Assembly (NCBI GenBank): GCA_934436245.1
Contig: CAKSAM010000004.1
Location: 62,001-126,000, forward strand
From: an uncultured Acetatifactor sp.
GTDB taxonomy: Bacteria; Bacillota; Clostridia; Lachnospirales; Lachnospiraceae
DNA: 64,000 nucleotides
Direction of reading: 5' to 3'
In this document: positions 27,906-37,335 of the stretch, piece after piece
Numbering within the stretch: position 1 is the first letter of the stretch
Layout of the letters: each line of letters opens with the position of its first letter
The notes under the pieces: model-generated
Database searches by the model: none
Seen by the model: only the letters and a program-made list of their open reading frames with translations
What the model was told of the DNA's origin: nothing
Position numbers and translations under genes: made by a program

Positions 27906-28300
27906 ATTTTGAGAGACAGGATGTGTGAAAGTCTTTTCAAAGCAATTGTTTTATTAATTGGCAGCCACGGGTTGCCTTATTGATTGAGTTAGAAGCTCAA
28001 ATTTTATAAGTTGGTTCCTTTATAACCGCAATGCGTTATGCGCAAACTTGTGAAACGGTCAATAAGAGTAGTAAAAGTATAATTGCTAAATAGACTCTGA
28101 CACGAATATCTTTTCAAAATAAATGCAAAGAAGCAATGGGAAATCAAGGGAAGAAAACAGAGCTTTTGCATACATCCGGCAGGGATGTGTTGCGAGATTC
28201 TGAAATAAATGATATTTCCGGAGAAAACTCTGATTCTGCAAGAACAGAAAGACTGATTGAGAAGATAAACAGGTTGTGCAAATGCGCAGCCTGTTTTTTG
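27906..28300 (+). ncRNA. Candidate noncoding transcript or long speA leader, about 395 nt
   Basis: A promoter at its 5' end and an intrinsic terminator at its 3' end bracket a region with several short hairpins (GGCAgCC-acg-GGtTGCC near 27960; GAGTT-agaa-GCTC near 27985) and no ORF with a ribosome site. It could be a free small RNA or an attenuated leader of the polyamine operon. It does not resemble a T-box, SAM or TPP aptamer. Confidence 0.4.
28268..28300 (+). terminator. Rho-independent terminator (possible attenuator) upstream of speA
   Basis: AACAGG-t-TG-t-GC pairs with GC-g-CA-g-CCTGTT around AAAT, followed by a TTTTTT run. A further perfect-looking hairpin with the TGC-TT-GCA tip follows at about 28317-28352, before the speA ribosome site. 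Confidence 0.75.
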
Positions 28301-28412
28301 TATACGATGAGCCAAGTACAGATTTGTGCTTGCACAAGAATCTGTATTTGGAAAATGTCATGGTGACAGAAACAGACTGCGATACTTTTGATAACAGAGG
28401 GAGGAATGGGAT

Positions 28413-29876
28413 ATGAGCGAGAAGCATACCCATATGGATCAGCGCAGGGCTCCGATCCATGAAGCACTGGAAAACTTTCGGCGCATGAGAGTCGTACCTT
28501 TTGATGTGCCGGGACATAAGAGAGGCCGGGGCAATCCTGAACTGACAAAATTCCTGGGGGAACAATGTGTGGGCGTGGATGTCAACAGCATGAAGCCGCT
28601 AGACAATCTGTGCCACCCGGTATCCGTCATCCGGGAAGCGGAAGAACTGGCAGCAGATGCATTTGGAGCGGCACATGCTTTTCTCATGGTGGGAGGCACT
28701 ACCAGCTCGGTACAGAGTATGGTGCTGACTGCCTGCAAACGGGGGGATGAGATCATCCTGCCACGTAATGTTCACCGTAGTGTGCTGAATGCACTGGTAC
28801 TGTGCGGTGCGATTCCGGTCTATGTAAATCCTGAGGTGGATCAAAGACTGGGAATTTCACTGGGAATGAAGAGAGAGCAGGTGGCAAAGGCAATCGCGGA
28901 GCATCCGAAGGCGGTAGCGGTACTGGTCAACAATCCGACCTATTACGGAATCTGCAGCGATCTGCGGGCCATCGTAAAAATGGCGCATGATGCAGGCATG
29001 CTCTGTCTGGCAGATGAGGCGCACGGAACGCATTTCTATTTCGGCGGAGGGCTGCCGGTGTCTGCCATGGCGGCAGGGGCGGATATGGCATCGGTATCCA
29101 TGCACAAGAGCGGAGGAAGCCTGACACAGTCCAGCCTTCTTCTGACCGGACCGAATGTTCATGCAGGTTATGTACGACAGATCATTAATCTGACACAGAC
29201 AACGTCGGGAAGCTACCTGCTGATGTCCAGTCTGGATATCTCCAGAAGGAATCTGGCACTGCGAGGCAGACAGATCTTTCATCAGGTGGCGGATATGGCG
29301 GAATATGCCAGAGAAGAGATCAATGAGATCGGAGGATATTATGCCTTCGGAAAAGAACTGGTCAACGGAGACTCCGTGTTTGATTTTGATATTACCAAGC
29401 TGAGTGTGCATACACGGGATATCGGACTGGCGGGAATTGAAGTATATGACATTCTCAGAGATGAGTATGATATTCAGATCGAGTTCGGCGATATCGGAAA
29501 TATTCTGGCATATCTGTCCATCGGTGACCGTTCTCAGGAAGTGGAGCGCCTGGTGAGTGCACTTGCGGAGATCAAACGCCGCTATCAGACGGACGGAAGC
29601 GGATTGCTGAACCAGGAATATATTGATCCGGAGGTGGTTGCCAGTCCGCAGGATGCTTTTTATGCGAATAAATGCAGTCTGCCGCTACGGGAAACAAAGG
29701 GAAAAGTATGCTGTGAGTTCGTGATGTGCTATCCTCCGGGAATCCCCATTCTGGCACCCGGGGAGAGGATCACAGGAGAAATTCTTGATTATATCGAATA
29801 CGCGAAAGCCAAGGGATGCAGTATGACGGGACCGGAAGATCCTGAGATCCTGCACCTGAATGTGCTGGCAGAGTAA
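28413..29876 (+). CDS. speA: Arginine decarboxylase, Orn/Lys/Arg decarboxylase family (fold type I)
   Basis: 487 residues, close to Bacillus SpeA. The family N-terminus VPFDVPGHKRGRGNPEL, the PLP region ADEAHGTHF, and the Schiff-base lysine in VSMHKSGGSLTQSS are visible. The C-terminal CEFVMCYPPGIPILAPGERI is diagnostic. The expected product is agmatine, supported by the agmatinase gene two positions downstream; lysine or ornithine decarboxylation cannot be excluded from sequence alone. First gene of a five-gene polyamine operon. The start follows GGGAGGAATGG. Confidence 0.9.
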   Translation: MSEKHTHMDQRRAPIHEALENFRRMRVVPFDVPGHKRGRGNPELTKFLGEQCVGVDVNSMKPLDNLCHPVSVIREAEELAADAFGAAHAFLMVGGTTSSVQSMVLTACKRGDEIILPRNVHRSVLNALVLCGAIPVYVNPEVDQRLGISLGMKREQVAKAIAEHPKAVAVLVNNPTYYGICSDLRAIVKMAHDAGMLCLADEAHGTHFYFGGGLPVSAMAAGADMASVSMHKSGGSLTQSSLLLTGPNVHAGYVRQIINLTQTTSGSYLLMSSLDISRRNLALRGRQIFHQVADMAEYAREEINEIGGYYAFGKELVNGDSVFDFDITKLSVHTRDIGLAGIEVYDILRDEYDIQIEFGDIGNILAYLSIGDRSQEVERLVSALAEIKRRYQTDGSGLLNQEYIDPEVVASPQDAFYANKCSLPLRETKGKVCCEFVMCYPPGIPILAPGERITGEILDYIEYAKAKGCSMTGPEDPEILHLNVLAE

Positions 29877-29988
29877 AAGGAAGGGCAAAGATTGAAAAAT
29901 AGAATTTTTCAATCACGAGATTTGTGTCTGCGCGCACTTGACACAAACTCGATATGCGCAAAGAACGTGCGCAAGAATGGAGATAAAA

Positions 29989-30840
29989 ATGGAAATGTGG
30001 TTTTCGGAGTTTCATACTCCCAATGTAAAACACAGTCTTCGTGTGGAGAAACATCTGTATTCCAAACAAAGTGATTATCAGAGGATCGACATTTTTGAGA
30101 CTCCGGAATTCGGAAGGGTTCTTACGCTGGATGGCAATGTCATGCTGACGGAACGGGATGAATTTATCTATGACGAAATGATCACCCATGTGCCCATGGC
30201 AGTCCATAAAGACGCGAAAGATATTCTGGTGATCGGTGCCGGAGACGGTGGCGTAGTGCGGGAACTGACCCGCTATGACCGTGTAGAAAAAATCGATCTT
30301 GTAGAGATGGATCCGCTGGTAGTGGAAGCGTGTCGTGCGTATCTGCCGGGCAATGCCTGCCGGATGGATGACCGCAGAGTACAGATTCATTTTGAAAATG
30401 CACTGAAATTTATCAGGCGCTGCGAAACAAAATACGATCTGATCATTGTAGATTCTTCCGATCCTTTTGGTCCTTCGGAAGGACTGTTTACCAGGGAATT
30501 TTACGGGAATTGTTATAATGCCCTGAAGGCGGACGGGATCATGGTCAATCAGCAGGGAAGCCCTTTTTATGCAGAGGATGCCGGAGCTATGCAACGCAGT
30601 CATAAAAGGATCGCCAGCACATTTCCCATCAGCCGCGTCTATCAGGCGCATATTCCTACTTTTGCGGCAGGATACTGGCTGTTTGGATTTGCCAGCAAAA
30701 AATATCATCCGGTGGACGATCTTGACCCTGCGGCATGGAATGCCCTGAATATGAGAACGCGCTATTACACGACGAGACTTCATAAAGGTGCATTTTACCT
30801 GCCGGCATTTCTGGAAGAGATGCTCAGGGAAGTAGAGTAA
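29989..30840 (+). CDS. speE: Polyamine aminopropyltransferase (spermidine synthase)
   Basis: 283 residues. The SpeE motifs are complete: QRIDIFETPEFGRVLTLDG, ERDEFIYDEMITHVP, the GAGDGGVVRE glycine motif, EMDPLVVE, and the catalytic DSSDPFGPSEGLF. It transfers aminopropyl from decarboxylated SAM to putrescine. No speD (SAM decarboxylase) gene is in the window. The start at 29989 was picked because ATGGAGATAAAA places GGAG six bases before it. The upstream gap (29877-29988) holds two short hairpins. Confidence 0.93.
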   Translation: MEMWFSEFHTPNVKHSLRVEKHLYSKQSDYQRIDIFETPEFGRVLTLDGNVMLTERDEFIYDEMITHVPMAVHKDAKDILVIGAGDGGVVRELTRYDRVEKIDLVEMDPLVVEACRAYLPGNACRMDDRRVQIHFENALKFIRRCETKYDLIIVDSSDPFGPSEGLFTREFYGNCYNALKADGIMVNQQGSPFYAEDAGAMQRSHKRIASTFPISRVYQAHIPTFAAGYWLFGFASKKYHPVDDLDPAAWNALNMRTRYYTTRLHKGAFYLPAFLEEMLREVE

Positions 30841-30869
30841 GCACTATATAAAACAGACAGGAAGGCGGC

Positions 30870-31742
30870 ATGATCGCAATGATAGAGAGAAATGTAGAAA
30901 ATTTTATCGGCTGTGACAGTGATTACGCATCTGCGGATATTGTCCTGTACGGGGCTCCATATGATTCCACCACAAGCTTTCGCCCGGGAGCAAGATTCGG
31001 ACCCTCCGCCATGCGGCATGAAAGCTTCGGACTGGAGACATACAGTCCTTATCAGGACCGGGATCTGACAGACTATGCAATATTTGACAGCGGAGATCTG
31101 GAACTATGTTTTGGAAGCAGTGAGGCGGCACTGGCAGATATAGAAGCAAGAGCTGCGGAGATCCTGCAGGATGGTAAACTGCCGGTTTTATTGGGCGGTG
31201 AACATCTGGTAACGCTTGGCGCCGTCAGGGCAGCAGCAAAAAAATATCCCGGAATGCATATCATTCATTTTGATGCCCATGCAGACCTCAGACAGGATTA
31301 TCTGGGAGCCAGACTCAGCCATGCCTGTGTGATCCGCAGATGCCATGATATTCTGGGGGATGGAAGGATCCATCAGTTCTGTATCCGCAGTGGGGACAGA
31401 GAGGAATTTTATTTTGCGGCAGAGCATACCCAAATGCAGAAATTTGATTTTACGGGGCTGGGCGAGCTTGCGGAGGAATTGGAGAGGAACCATACACCGG
31501 TATATCTGACCATAGACCTGGATTGTCTGGATCCGTCCTGCTTTCCGGGAACAGGAACACCGGAGGCCGGGGGAGTAAGCTTTGTCCAACTGACAGATGC
31601 CATCGGCAAAACAGCAAAACTGAATATCGTCGGTGCGGATGTGAATGAACTGGCACCGATGCTGGACCAGAGCGGAGCATCTACCGCTATGGCATGTAAG
31701 GTGCTAAGGGAACTGCTGCTTGCTCTTGCAGCGAACCGATAA
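30870..31742 (+). CDS. speB: Agmatinase
   Basis: 290 residues of the ureohydrolase family. The binuclear manganese ligands appear in GGEHLV, FDAHADLR and TIDLDCLDPS. The N-terminal GAPYDSTTSFRPGARFGPSAMR (read as the PGARFGP motif) and the C-terminal VGADVNELAP are agmatinase-like. It cleaves agmatine to putrescine and urea, linking SpeA to the two spermidine routes in this operon. The RBS AGGAAGG precedes the ATG. Confidence 0.94.
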   Translation: MIAMIERNVENFIGCDSDYASADIVLYGAPYDSTTSFRPGARFGPSAMRHESFGLETYSPYQDRDLTDYAIFDSGDLELCFGSSEAALADIEARAAEILQDGKLPVLLGGEHLVTLGAVRAAAKKYPGMHIIHFDAHADLRQDYLGARLSHACVIRRCHDILGDGRIHQFCIRSGDREEFYFAAEHTQMQKFDFTGLGELAEELERNHTPVYLTIDLDCLDPSCFPGTGTPEAGGVSFVQLTDAIGKTAKLNIVGADVNELAPMLDQSGASTAMACKVLRELLLALAANR

Positions 31743-31794
31743 ACTGAAAAAGTGGAAATAAATGGAAATAAAAAAGAAAAACGGAGGAAAGAAG

Positions 31795-33054
31795 ATGAGC
31801 AGAGTATTAGTGATCGGCTGCGGCGGTGTAGCCGGCGTAGCGATTCAGAAATGTTGTCAGGTAAGTGAGGTATTCACGGAACTGTGTATTGCCAGCCGGA
31901 CGAAGGAAAAGTGTGATGCGCTGGCACAGAAGCTGGCAGGAAAGACGCAGACTGTCATTACCACAGCACAGGTGGATGCGGATGATGTGGACCAGGTGAT
32001 CGCACTGATCCGGGAATACCGGCCGGAGTTGGTAATGAACATTGCGCTTCCTTATCAGGACCTTACCATTATGGATGCCTGCCTTGCCTGTGGTGTCAAT
32101 TATATGGATACCGCTAATTATGAGCCGGAGGATACAGAGGATCCCGCGTGGCGCGCCATCTATGAAAAACGCTGTAAGGAAGAAGGATTTTCCGCCTATT
32201 TTGATTACTCCTGGCAGTGGGCTTATAAAAAGAAATTTGAGGAGGCGGGACTTACGGCACTGCTGGGCAGCGGCTTCGATCCCGGTGTGACCCAGGCTTA
32301 CTGTGCGTATGCCGCAAAACATGAATTTGATACCATTGATACGATCGATATTCTGGACTGCAATGGTGGTGATCATGGATATGCGTTTGCCACCAATTTT
32401 AACCCGGAGATCAATCTGCGGGAGGTATCCGCACCGGGCAGCTACTGGGAGAATGGCCACTGGGTGGAGATCCCTGCCATGAGCATTAAGAGAGAGTATG
32501 ATTTTGACCAGGTGGGACAGAAGGATATGTATCTGCTGCATCATGAAGAAATAGAGTCTCTGGCGAAGCACATCCCTGGGGTGAAAAGAATCCGTTTCTT
32601 CATGACATTCGGACAGAGCTATCTGGATCATATGAGATGTCTGGAAGATGTGGGAATGCTGTCTACAACACCCATCGTTTTTCAGGGGCAGGAGATCGTT
32701 CCGATTCAGTTTTTGAAGGCACTGCTTCCGGATCCCGCAAGCCTCGGTCCCCGTACCAAAGGCAAGACCAACATCGGATGTATTTTCACGGGAACGAAGG
32801 ATGGCAAGCCGAAGACCTATTATATTTACAATGTCTGTGACCATCAGGAATGTTACAGAGAAGTAGAGAGCCAGGCGATCAGCTACACCACCGGTGTCCC
32901 CGCCATGTGCGGAGCATTGATGCTTCTCACCGGAAAATGGAATAAGCCCGGAGTCTACACTGTGGAAGAATTTGATCCGGATCCTTATCTGGAGGCACTG
33001 GATAAATACGGTCTGCCCCGCAGGGAAGATCGCAGCCCGGAGCTGGTAGACTGA
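31795..33054 (+). CDS. Carboxynorspermidine/carboxyspermidine dehydrogenase
   Basis: 419 residues of the saccharopine dehydrogenase superfamily. The NAD(P)-binding motif is VLVIGCGGVAGVA. Landmarks of the polyamine branch include LVMNIALPYQDLTIMDACL, CGVNYMDTANYEPED, and GSGFDPGVTQAYCAYA. It reductively condenses putrescine (or diaminopropane) with aspartate semialdehyde. The location directly before nspC with a 1-nt overlap supports the polyamine role over lysine metabolism. Start at 31795 after GGAGGAAAG; an upstream ATG at 31762 lacks one. Confidence 0.92.
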   Translation: MSRVLVIGCGGVAGVAIQKCCQVSEVFTELCIASRTKEKCDALAQKLAGKTQTVITTAQVDADDVDQVIALIREYRPELVMNIALPYQDLTIMDACLACGVNYMDTANYEPEDTEDPAWRAIYEKRCKEEGFSAYFDYSWQWAYKKKFEEAGLTALLGSGFDPGVTQAYCAYAAKHEFDTIDTIDILDCNGGDHGYAFATNFNPEINLREVSAPGSYWENGHWVEIPAMSIKREYDFDQVGQKDMYLLHHEEIESLAKHIPGVKRIRFFMTFGQSYLDHMRCLEDVGMLSTTPIVFQGQEIVPIQFLKALLPDPASLGPRTKGKTNIGCIFTGTKDGKPKTYYIYNVCDHQECYREVESQAISYTTGVPAMCGALMLLTGKWNKPGVYTVEEFDPDPYLEALDKYGLPRREDRSPELVD

Positions 33055-34277
33055 TGGCAGGAACAGAATACAGGGATGACAGGGCAGCTTTTGCCGGAAC
33101 CGGAGGGAGAATCCCGGCAGCTTTTATGGATCTTCCGACGCCCTGTTATATACTGGACGAAAAAGCATTGCGCAGGAACGGGGAAATCTTAGGAAAACTG
33201 GCACAGGAGACCGGCTGCCGTATCCTGCTGGCACAGAAGGCTTTCAGCAATTATGACCTGTATCCGGTGTTACAGCCGTATCTGGCAGGAACGGAGGCCA
33301 GCGGCTTATATGAAGCAAGGCTCGGTGCGGAAGAAATGCCGGGCCGGGAAGTCCATGTATTTTGCGCAGCTTACCGGGCGGAGGACATGGAGGAGCTGCT
33401 GAAATATGCAGATCATATCGTATTTAATTCTCCGTCACAGCTGGCAGCTTTTGGCCCTATGACAAAGGCTGTGGGAAAAAGTGTGGGACTGCGGATCAAC
33501 CCGGAGCATTCCACACAGGAGGGACATGCCATCTATGATCCCTGTGCGCCGGGAAGCCGCATGGGAACCACCAGAGAACAGTGGGATCTGGCATTGGAAA
33601 AGGATCCGGCACTGGCAGAGCTTCTGGATGGCCTGCATTTTCATACTTTATGTGAGCAGGATTCCGATGCTCTGGAGGAGACGCTGGAGGCGGTAGAAGA
33701 AAAGTTCGGGGATCTTCTTCCCGGGATGAAGTGGCTGAATATGGGGGGAGGGCATCATATCACCCGACCCGGATATGATCTGGAGCGCCTGAAAAAAGTG
33801 ATCCGGCATGCCCGGGAAAAATGGGGCGTCATGGTATATCTGGAGCCGGGAGAGGCATGTGCCCTGAATGCCGGTTATCTCCTGACAACGGTACTGGATA
33901 CTGTGAAAAATAAAGATACACAGATTGCCATTCTGGATGCCAGCGCCGCCTGCCACATGCCGGATGTCATTGAAATGCCCTATCTGCCGCCTGTTCTCGG
34001 AGCAGAAGCTGTTCGCTGTGCGGATGGCAGGACATGGCGGCTGGCAGGACCGACCTGCCTTGCAGGAGATGTGATCGGAGATTACCGTTTTGCCACAGAA
34101 ATCCATCCGGGAGACCGGCTGCTGTTTGGAGATATGGCGATCTATACCATCTGTAAGAACAATACCTTTAACGGAATGCCCCTCCCGGCGATCCGGGTGT
34201 ATCGGGAGGATGGAACCTGCGAAGAACTGGTGCATTTTGGGTATGAGGATTTTAAGGCAAGGCTGGGGAGAATCTGA
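33054..34277 (+). CDS. nspC: Carboxynorspermidine/carboxyspermidine decarboxylase
   Basis: 407 residues of the alanine-racemase-fold PLP decarboxylases. The PLP lysine is in LLAQKAFSNY, LHFHTLCEQ and WLNMGGGHHITRPGYD match NspC, and LEPGEACALNAGYL and GPTCLAGDVIGDY complete the active site. It decarboxylates carboxyspermidine to spermidine, finishing the SAM-independent pathway. Its ATG overlaps the previous TGA by one base, so translation is coupled. Last gene before the terminator at 34316. Confidence 0.94.
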   Translation: MAGTEYRDDRAAFAGTGGRIPAAFMDLPTPCYILDEKALRRNGEILGKLAQETGCRILLAQKAFSNYDLYPVLQPYLAGTEASGLYEARLGAEEMPGREVHVFCAAYRAEDMEELLKYADHIVFNSPSQLAAFGPMTKAVGKSVGLRINPEHSTQEGHAIYDPCAPGSRMGTTREQWDLALEKDPALAELLDGLHFHTLCEQDSDALEETLEAVEEKFGDLLPGMKWLNMGGGHHITRPGYDLERLKKVIRHAREKWGVMVYLEPGEACALNAGYLLTTVLDTVKNKDTQIAILDASAACHMPDVIEMPYLPPVLGAEAVRCADGRTWRLAGPTCLAGDVIGDYRFATEIHPGDRLLFGDMAIYTICKNNTFNGMPLPAIRVYREDGTCEELVHFGYEDFKARLGRI

Positions 34278-34315
34278 TTGACGTTCTACAGGTTCTGTGC
34301 TAACATGAGCGAATA

Positions 34316-34366
34316 GAGAGACAACGAAGTCCGTAGAAGCGGAAGCCGTTGTCTCTTTTGTTTTGG
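34316..34366 (+). terminator. Terminator of the polyamine operon
   Basis: GAGACAACG pairs with CGTTGTCTC around a 20-nt loop, followed by TTTTGTTTT. Confidence 0.85.
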
Positions 34367-34403
34367 AGAGATTATGAATAAATTTAAGAGGTGAAGATTG
34401 AAA

Positions 34404-36068
34404 ATGATGGATCAGGAGAAGAAACAAAGTACTGTGGCAGAGGTGCTGGTGAAATGTCTGGAAAATGAGGGCGTGAAATATGTCTTCGGGATTCCGGGGG
34501 AGGAAAATCTGGATATGATGAATGCGCTGGAGAAGTCGGATATCCGGGTGATCGTGGTACGGCATGAGCAGGGTGCAGCGTTTATGGCGGATATGTACGG
34601 AAGACTGACGGGAAAAGCAGGTGTGTGCTTTTCCACACTGGGTCCCGGTGCCACGAACCTGATCACAGGTACGGCAGATGCCAACTCTGACGGAGCGCCG
34701 CTGATCGCCATTACCGGACAGGTGGGAACGGAGCGGATGCATCTGACTTCTCATCAGTATCTGGATCTGGTGGAGCTGTTCGCACCGATCACCAAGCGGA
34801 GCAAGCAGATCGTGAACCCCAATTCCGTCAATGAGATCGTCAGGATCGCTTTCAAATATGCGGAGAGTGAGAAGCCCGGAGCCTGCCACGTGGATCTGCC
34901 CACGAATGTGGCGAAACTTCCGGTCAGCTCCGGCATTGCTGCGCAGCCTTTGAAAAAGCCGGAGAGGGACAAGGAGTATGCTTCCTTTTCCAGCATCGAT
35001 CAGGCGGCAGCCATGATCTTCAAGGCAAAGCATCCGGTGATCCTCGTAGGACACAGTGCAGTGCGTAACCATGCCGGGGAGGCACTTACCAGCTTCGCAG
35101 ATACTCTGAAGATCCCGGTGGTAAACACCATGATGGCTAAGGGCATTATTCCCTATAACAATAAATATTCTATGTGGACCATAGGTATCCCCCAGAAGGA
35201 TTACCAGAACAAGGTGCTGGACATGGCGGATCTGGTGATCGCTGTCGGCTATGATATTGTGGAATTTGCTCCCGGCAAATGGAACGGAGAGGGAAAACGC
35301 AAGATCCTGCATATCGACCAGAGACCGGCACATATCAATATGCTGTACCAGCCCGAGGTGGAGGTCGTCGGGGACATCTCCTATTCCTTACAGCAGATCC
35401 AGTACCGCAGTGATGCCAAGGAGGAGCCGGAAGAATTCCTGAAGCTGCGGGAAGAAATGGTGGCAGAATATGAAAGCTATGCCAACGATACCTCTTTTCC
35501 CATGAAGCCCCAGAAAATACTGCATGATGTGCGGAAATTCATGGGTGCGGATGACATCGTGATCTCGGATGTGGGTGCCCATAAAATGTGGATCGCCAGA
35601 GAGTACAACTGCTACGAACCCAATACCTGTATCATTTCCAATGGATTTGCTACCATGGGTATTGCAGTCCCCGGAGCGGTGGCTGCCAAGCTGATCTATC
35701 CGGAGAAAAAGGTACTGGCAATCTCCGGAGACGGTGGATTCATGATGAACAGCCAGGAATATGAGACGGCACTGAGAGAGGGAACCCCCATCGTGACATT
35801 GATCTTCTCCGATGCCAGCTATGGCCTGATCAAGTGGAAGCAGATGGACCACTTTGGACATAACTGCTTTGTGGATTTCCAGAATCCTGATTTTGTAAAA
35901 TATGCGGAAAGCATGCATGCCAAAGGGTATCAGGTGCAAAAGGCAGAGGATCTGCTGCCGATCCTGGAGGATGCTTTCAGACAGAAAGTCCCCTGCATTA
36001 TCGATTGCCCGGTAGACTACAGCGAGAATACGAAACTGTCCGCATATCTTCAGGACAAGTTTGCGTAG
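34404..36068 (+). CDS. alsS: Acetolactate synthase, catabolic AlsS-like, ThDP-dependent
   Basis: 554 residues. The ThDP fold is clear: the catalytic Glu in VVRHEQGAAFMADMYGRLTG, GPGATNLITGTADA, and the ThDP/Mg motif SGDGGFMMNSQEYETAL. It joins two pyruvates to acetolactate. No regulatory small subunit (ilvN/ilvH) gene is adjacent and no leader peptide was seen, which favours the catabolic AlsS type; an alsD gene is not next to it. The frame opens at a TTG (34398), but the ATG at 34404 is spaced better from GAGGTG. Confidence 0.87.
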   Translation: MMDQEKKQSTVAEVLVKCLENEGVKYVFGIPGEENLDMMNALEKSDIRVIVVRHEQGAAFMADMYGRLTGKAGVCFSTLGPGATNLITGTADANSDGAPLIAITGQVGTERMHLTSHQYLDLVELFAPITKRSKQIVNPNSVNEIVRIAFKYAESEKPGACHVDLPTNVAKLPVSSGIAAQPLKKPERDKEYASFSSIDQAAAMIFKAKHPVILVGHSAVRNHAGEALTSFADTLKIPVVNTMMAKGIIPYNNKYSMWTIGIPQKDYQNKVLDMADLVIAVGYDIVEFAPGKWNGEGKRKILHIDQRPAHINMLYQPEVEVVGDISYSLQQIQYRSDAKEEPEEFLKLREEMVAEYESYANDTSFPMKPQKILHDVRKFMGADDIVISDVGAHKMWIAREYNCYEPNTCIISNGFATMGIAVPGAVAAKLIYPEKKVLAISGDGGFMMNSQEYETALREGTPIVTLIFSDASYGLIKWKQMDHFGHNCFVDFQNPDFVKYAESMHAKGYQVQKAEDLLPILEDAFRQKVPCIIDCPVDYSENTKLSAYLQDKFA

Positions 36069-36088
36069 AAAAAGTTCTCAAGGAACCG

Positions 36089-36117
36089 TTGTGCTGATGC
36101 TGAAAAAATGGTATGAT
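36089..36117 (+). promoter_or_regulatory. Sigma-A promoter for trpS
   Basis: TTGTGC (36089-36094), a 17-bp spacer and TATGAT (36112-36117), 47 nt before the ATG. There is no T-box leader. Confidence 0.6.
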
Positions 36118-36164
36118 AAACACAATGATGTTGAGTCGTACTGACGACGGATTGAGAGGACGAA

Positions 36165-37250
36165 ATGGACAAGATTATTTTAACAGGCGACAGACCTACA
36201 GGAAGACTGCATGTAGGACATTATGCAGGCTCCCTCAGAAGACGTGTGGAACTGCAGAATTCCGGCGAATATAAGAAAACATTTATTATGATCGCAGATG
36301 CACAGGCACTTACGGATAATATTGAGAATCCGGAAAAGGTGCGTCAGAATATTATAGAAGTGGCACTGGACTATATGTCCTGTGGACTGGATCCTGGTAA
36401 GGCTACGATCTTCATTCAGTCTCAGATCTCTGAGCTGTGTGAACTGACGTTTTATTATATGGATCTGGTGACGGTAGCCCGACTGCAGAGAAATCCTACT
36501 GTTAAAAGCGAGATCCAGATGCGTAATTTTGAAGCCAGCATTCCTGTGGGATTTTTTACTTATCCTATCAGCCAGGCTTCTGATATTACCGCTTTCAAAG
36601 CGACTACGGTTCCCGTAGGCGGCGACCAGCTGCCCATGATCGAGCAGGCCAGGGAGATTGTACACAAATTCAACACCGTATATGCACCGGTGCTGGTAGA
36701 ACCCAAGGCATTGCTTCCCGAGAACGAGGCATGTCAGCGGCTGCCCGGCATCGATGGCAAGGCGAAGATGAGTAAATCTCTTGGCAACTGCATTTATCTG
36801 TCTGACAGTGCAGATGATGTACGTACCAAGATCATGAGCATGTATACTGACCCGGAGCATCTGTTAGTCAGCGATCCCGGACATCTGGAAGGTAACACTG
36901 TATTTACGTATCTGGATGCATTCTGTCAACCGGAGCATTTCGAGAGATACCTGCCGGATTATACGGATCTGGATGAGCTGAAGGCGCATTATACCAGAGG
37001 TGGACTGGGCGACGTGAAGGTGAAGAAGTTCTTAAACAATGTCATGCAGGAGACCTTAGAGCCGATCCGTAACCGTAGAAAAGAACTGGAGAAGGATATC
37101 CCCGCAGTTTACGAGATCCTGAAGAAGGGCAGTGACGAAGCCCGTGAAGTGGCAGCCCAGACCCTGTCTGAGGTAAAGAGTGCCATGCGTATCAATTATT
37201 TTGATGATGCGGAGCTGATCCGTATGCAGAGCGAGAAGTACGAAGGATAA
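36165..37250 (+). CDS. trpS: Tryptophanyl-tRNA synthetase
   Basis: 361 residues of the class I synthetases. The HIGH-type motif is in [17 protein letters not shown] and the KMSKS motif in [27 protein letters not shown] and [13 protein letters not shown] form the substrate pocket region. It charges tRNA-Trp. The ATG at 36165 follows GAGAGGACGA. It has its own promoter and strong terminator. Confidence 0.97.
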   Translation: MDKIILTGDRPTGRLHVGHYAGSLRRRVELQNSGEYKKTFIMIADAQALTDNIENPEKVRQNIIEVALDYMSCGLDPGKATIFIQSQISELCELTFYYMDLVTVARLQRNPTVKSEIQMRNFEASIPVGFFTYPISQASDITAFKATTVPVGGDQLPMIEQAREIVHKFNTVYAPVLVEPKALLPENEACQRLPGIDGKAKMSKSLGNCIYLSDSADDVRTKIMSMYTDPEHLLVSDPGHLEGNTVFTYLDAFCQPEHFERYLPDYTDLDELKAHYTRGGLGDVKVKKFLNNVMQETLEPIRNRRKELEKDIPAVYEILKKGSDEAREVAAQTLSEVKSAMRINYFDDAELIRMQSEKYEG

Positions 37251-37281
37251 TAAAAAGTTAAATAAAATACTAAATGAGATA

Positions 37282-37322
37282 AAAAGGACGTTTTCCGGGA
37301 ATCCGGGAAGCGTCCTTTTTTT
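37282..37322. terminator. Strong terminator between convergent genes
   Basis: AAAAAGGACG and TTCCCGG arms pair with CCGGGAA and CGTCCTTTTT around AAT. T-runs on both strands serve trpS and the minus-strand membrane gene. Confidence 0.9.
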
Positions 37323-37335
37323 GCGAGGGCAGACA

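Noticed and set aside
28136..28366. A 76-codon frame inside the leader of speA
   Set aside because: It has no clear ribosome site and runs through the terminator hairpin at 28268, so a noncoding role is more likely.
36069..36164. A possible T-box leader for trpS
   Set aside because: Only 96 nt are available and there is no T-box sequence or terminator/antiterminator pair.
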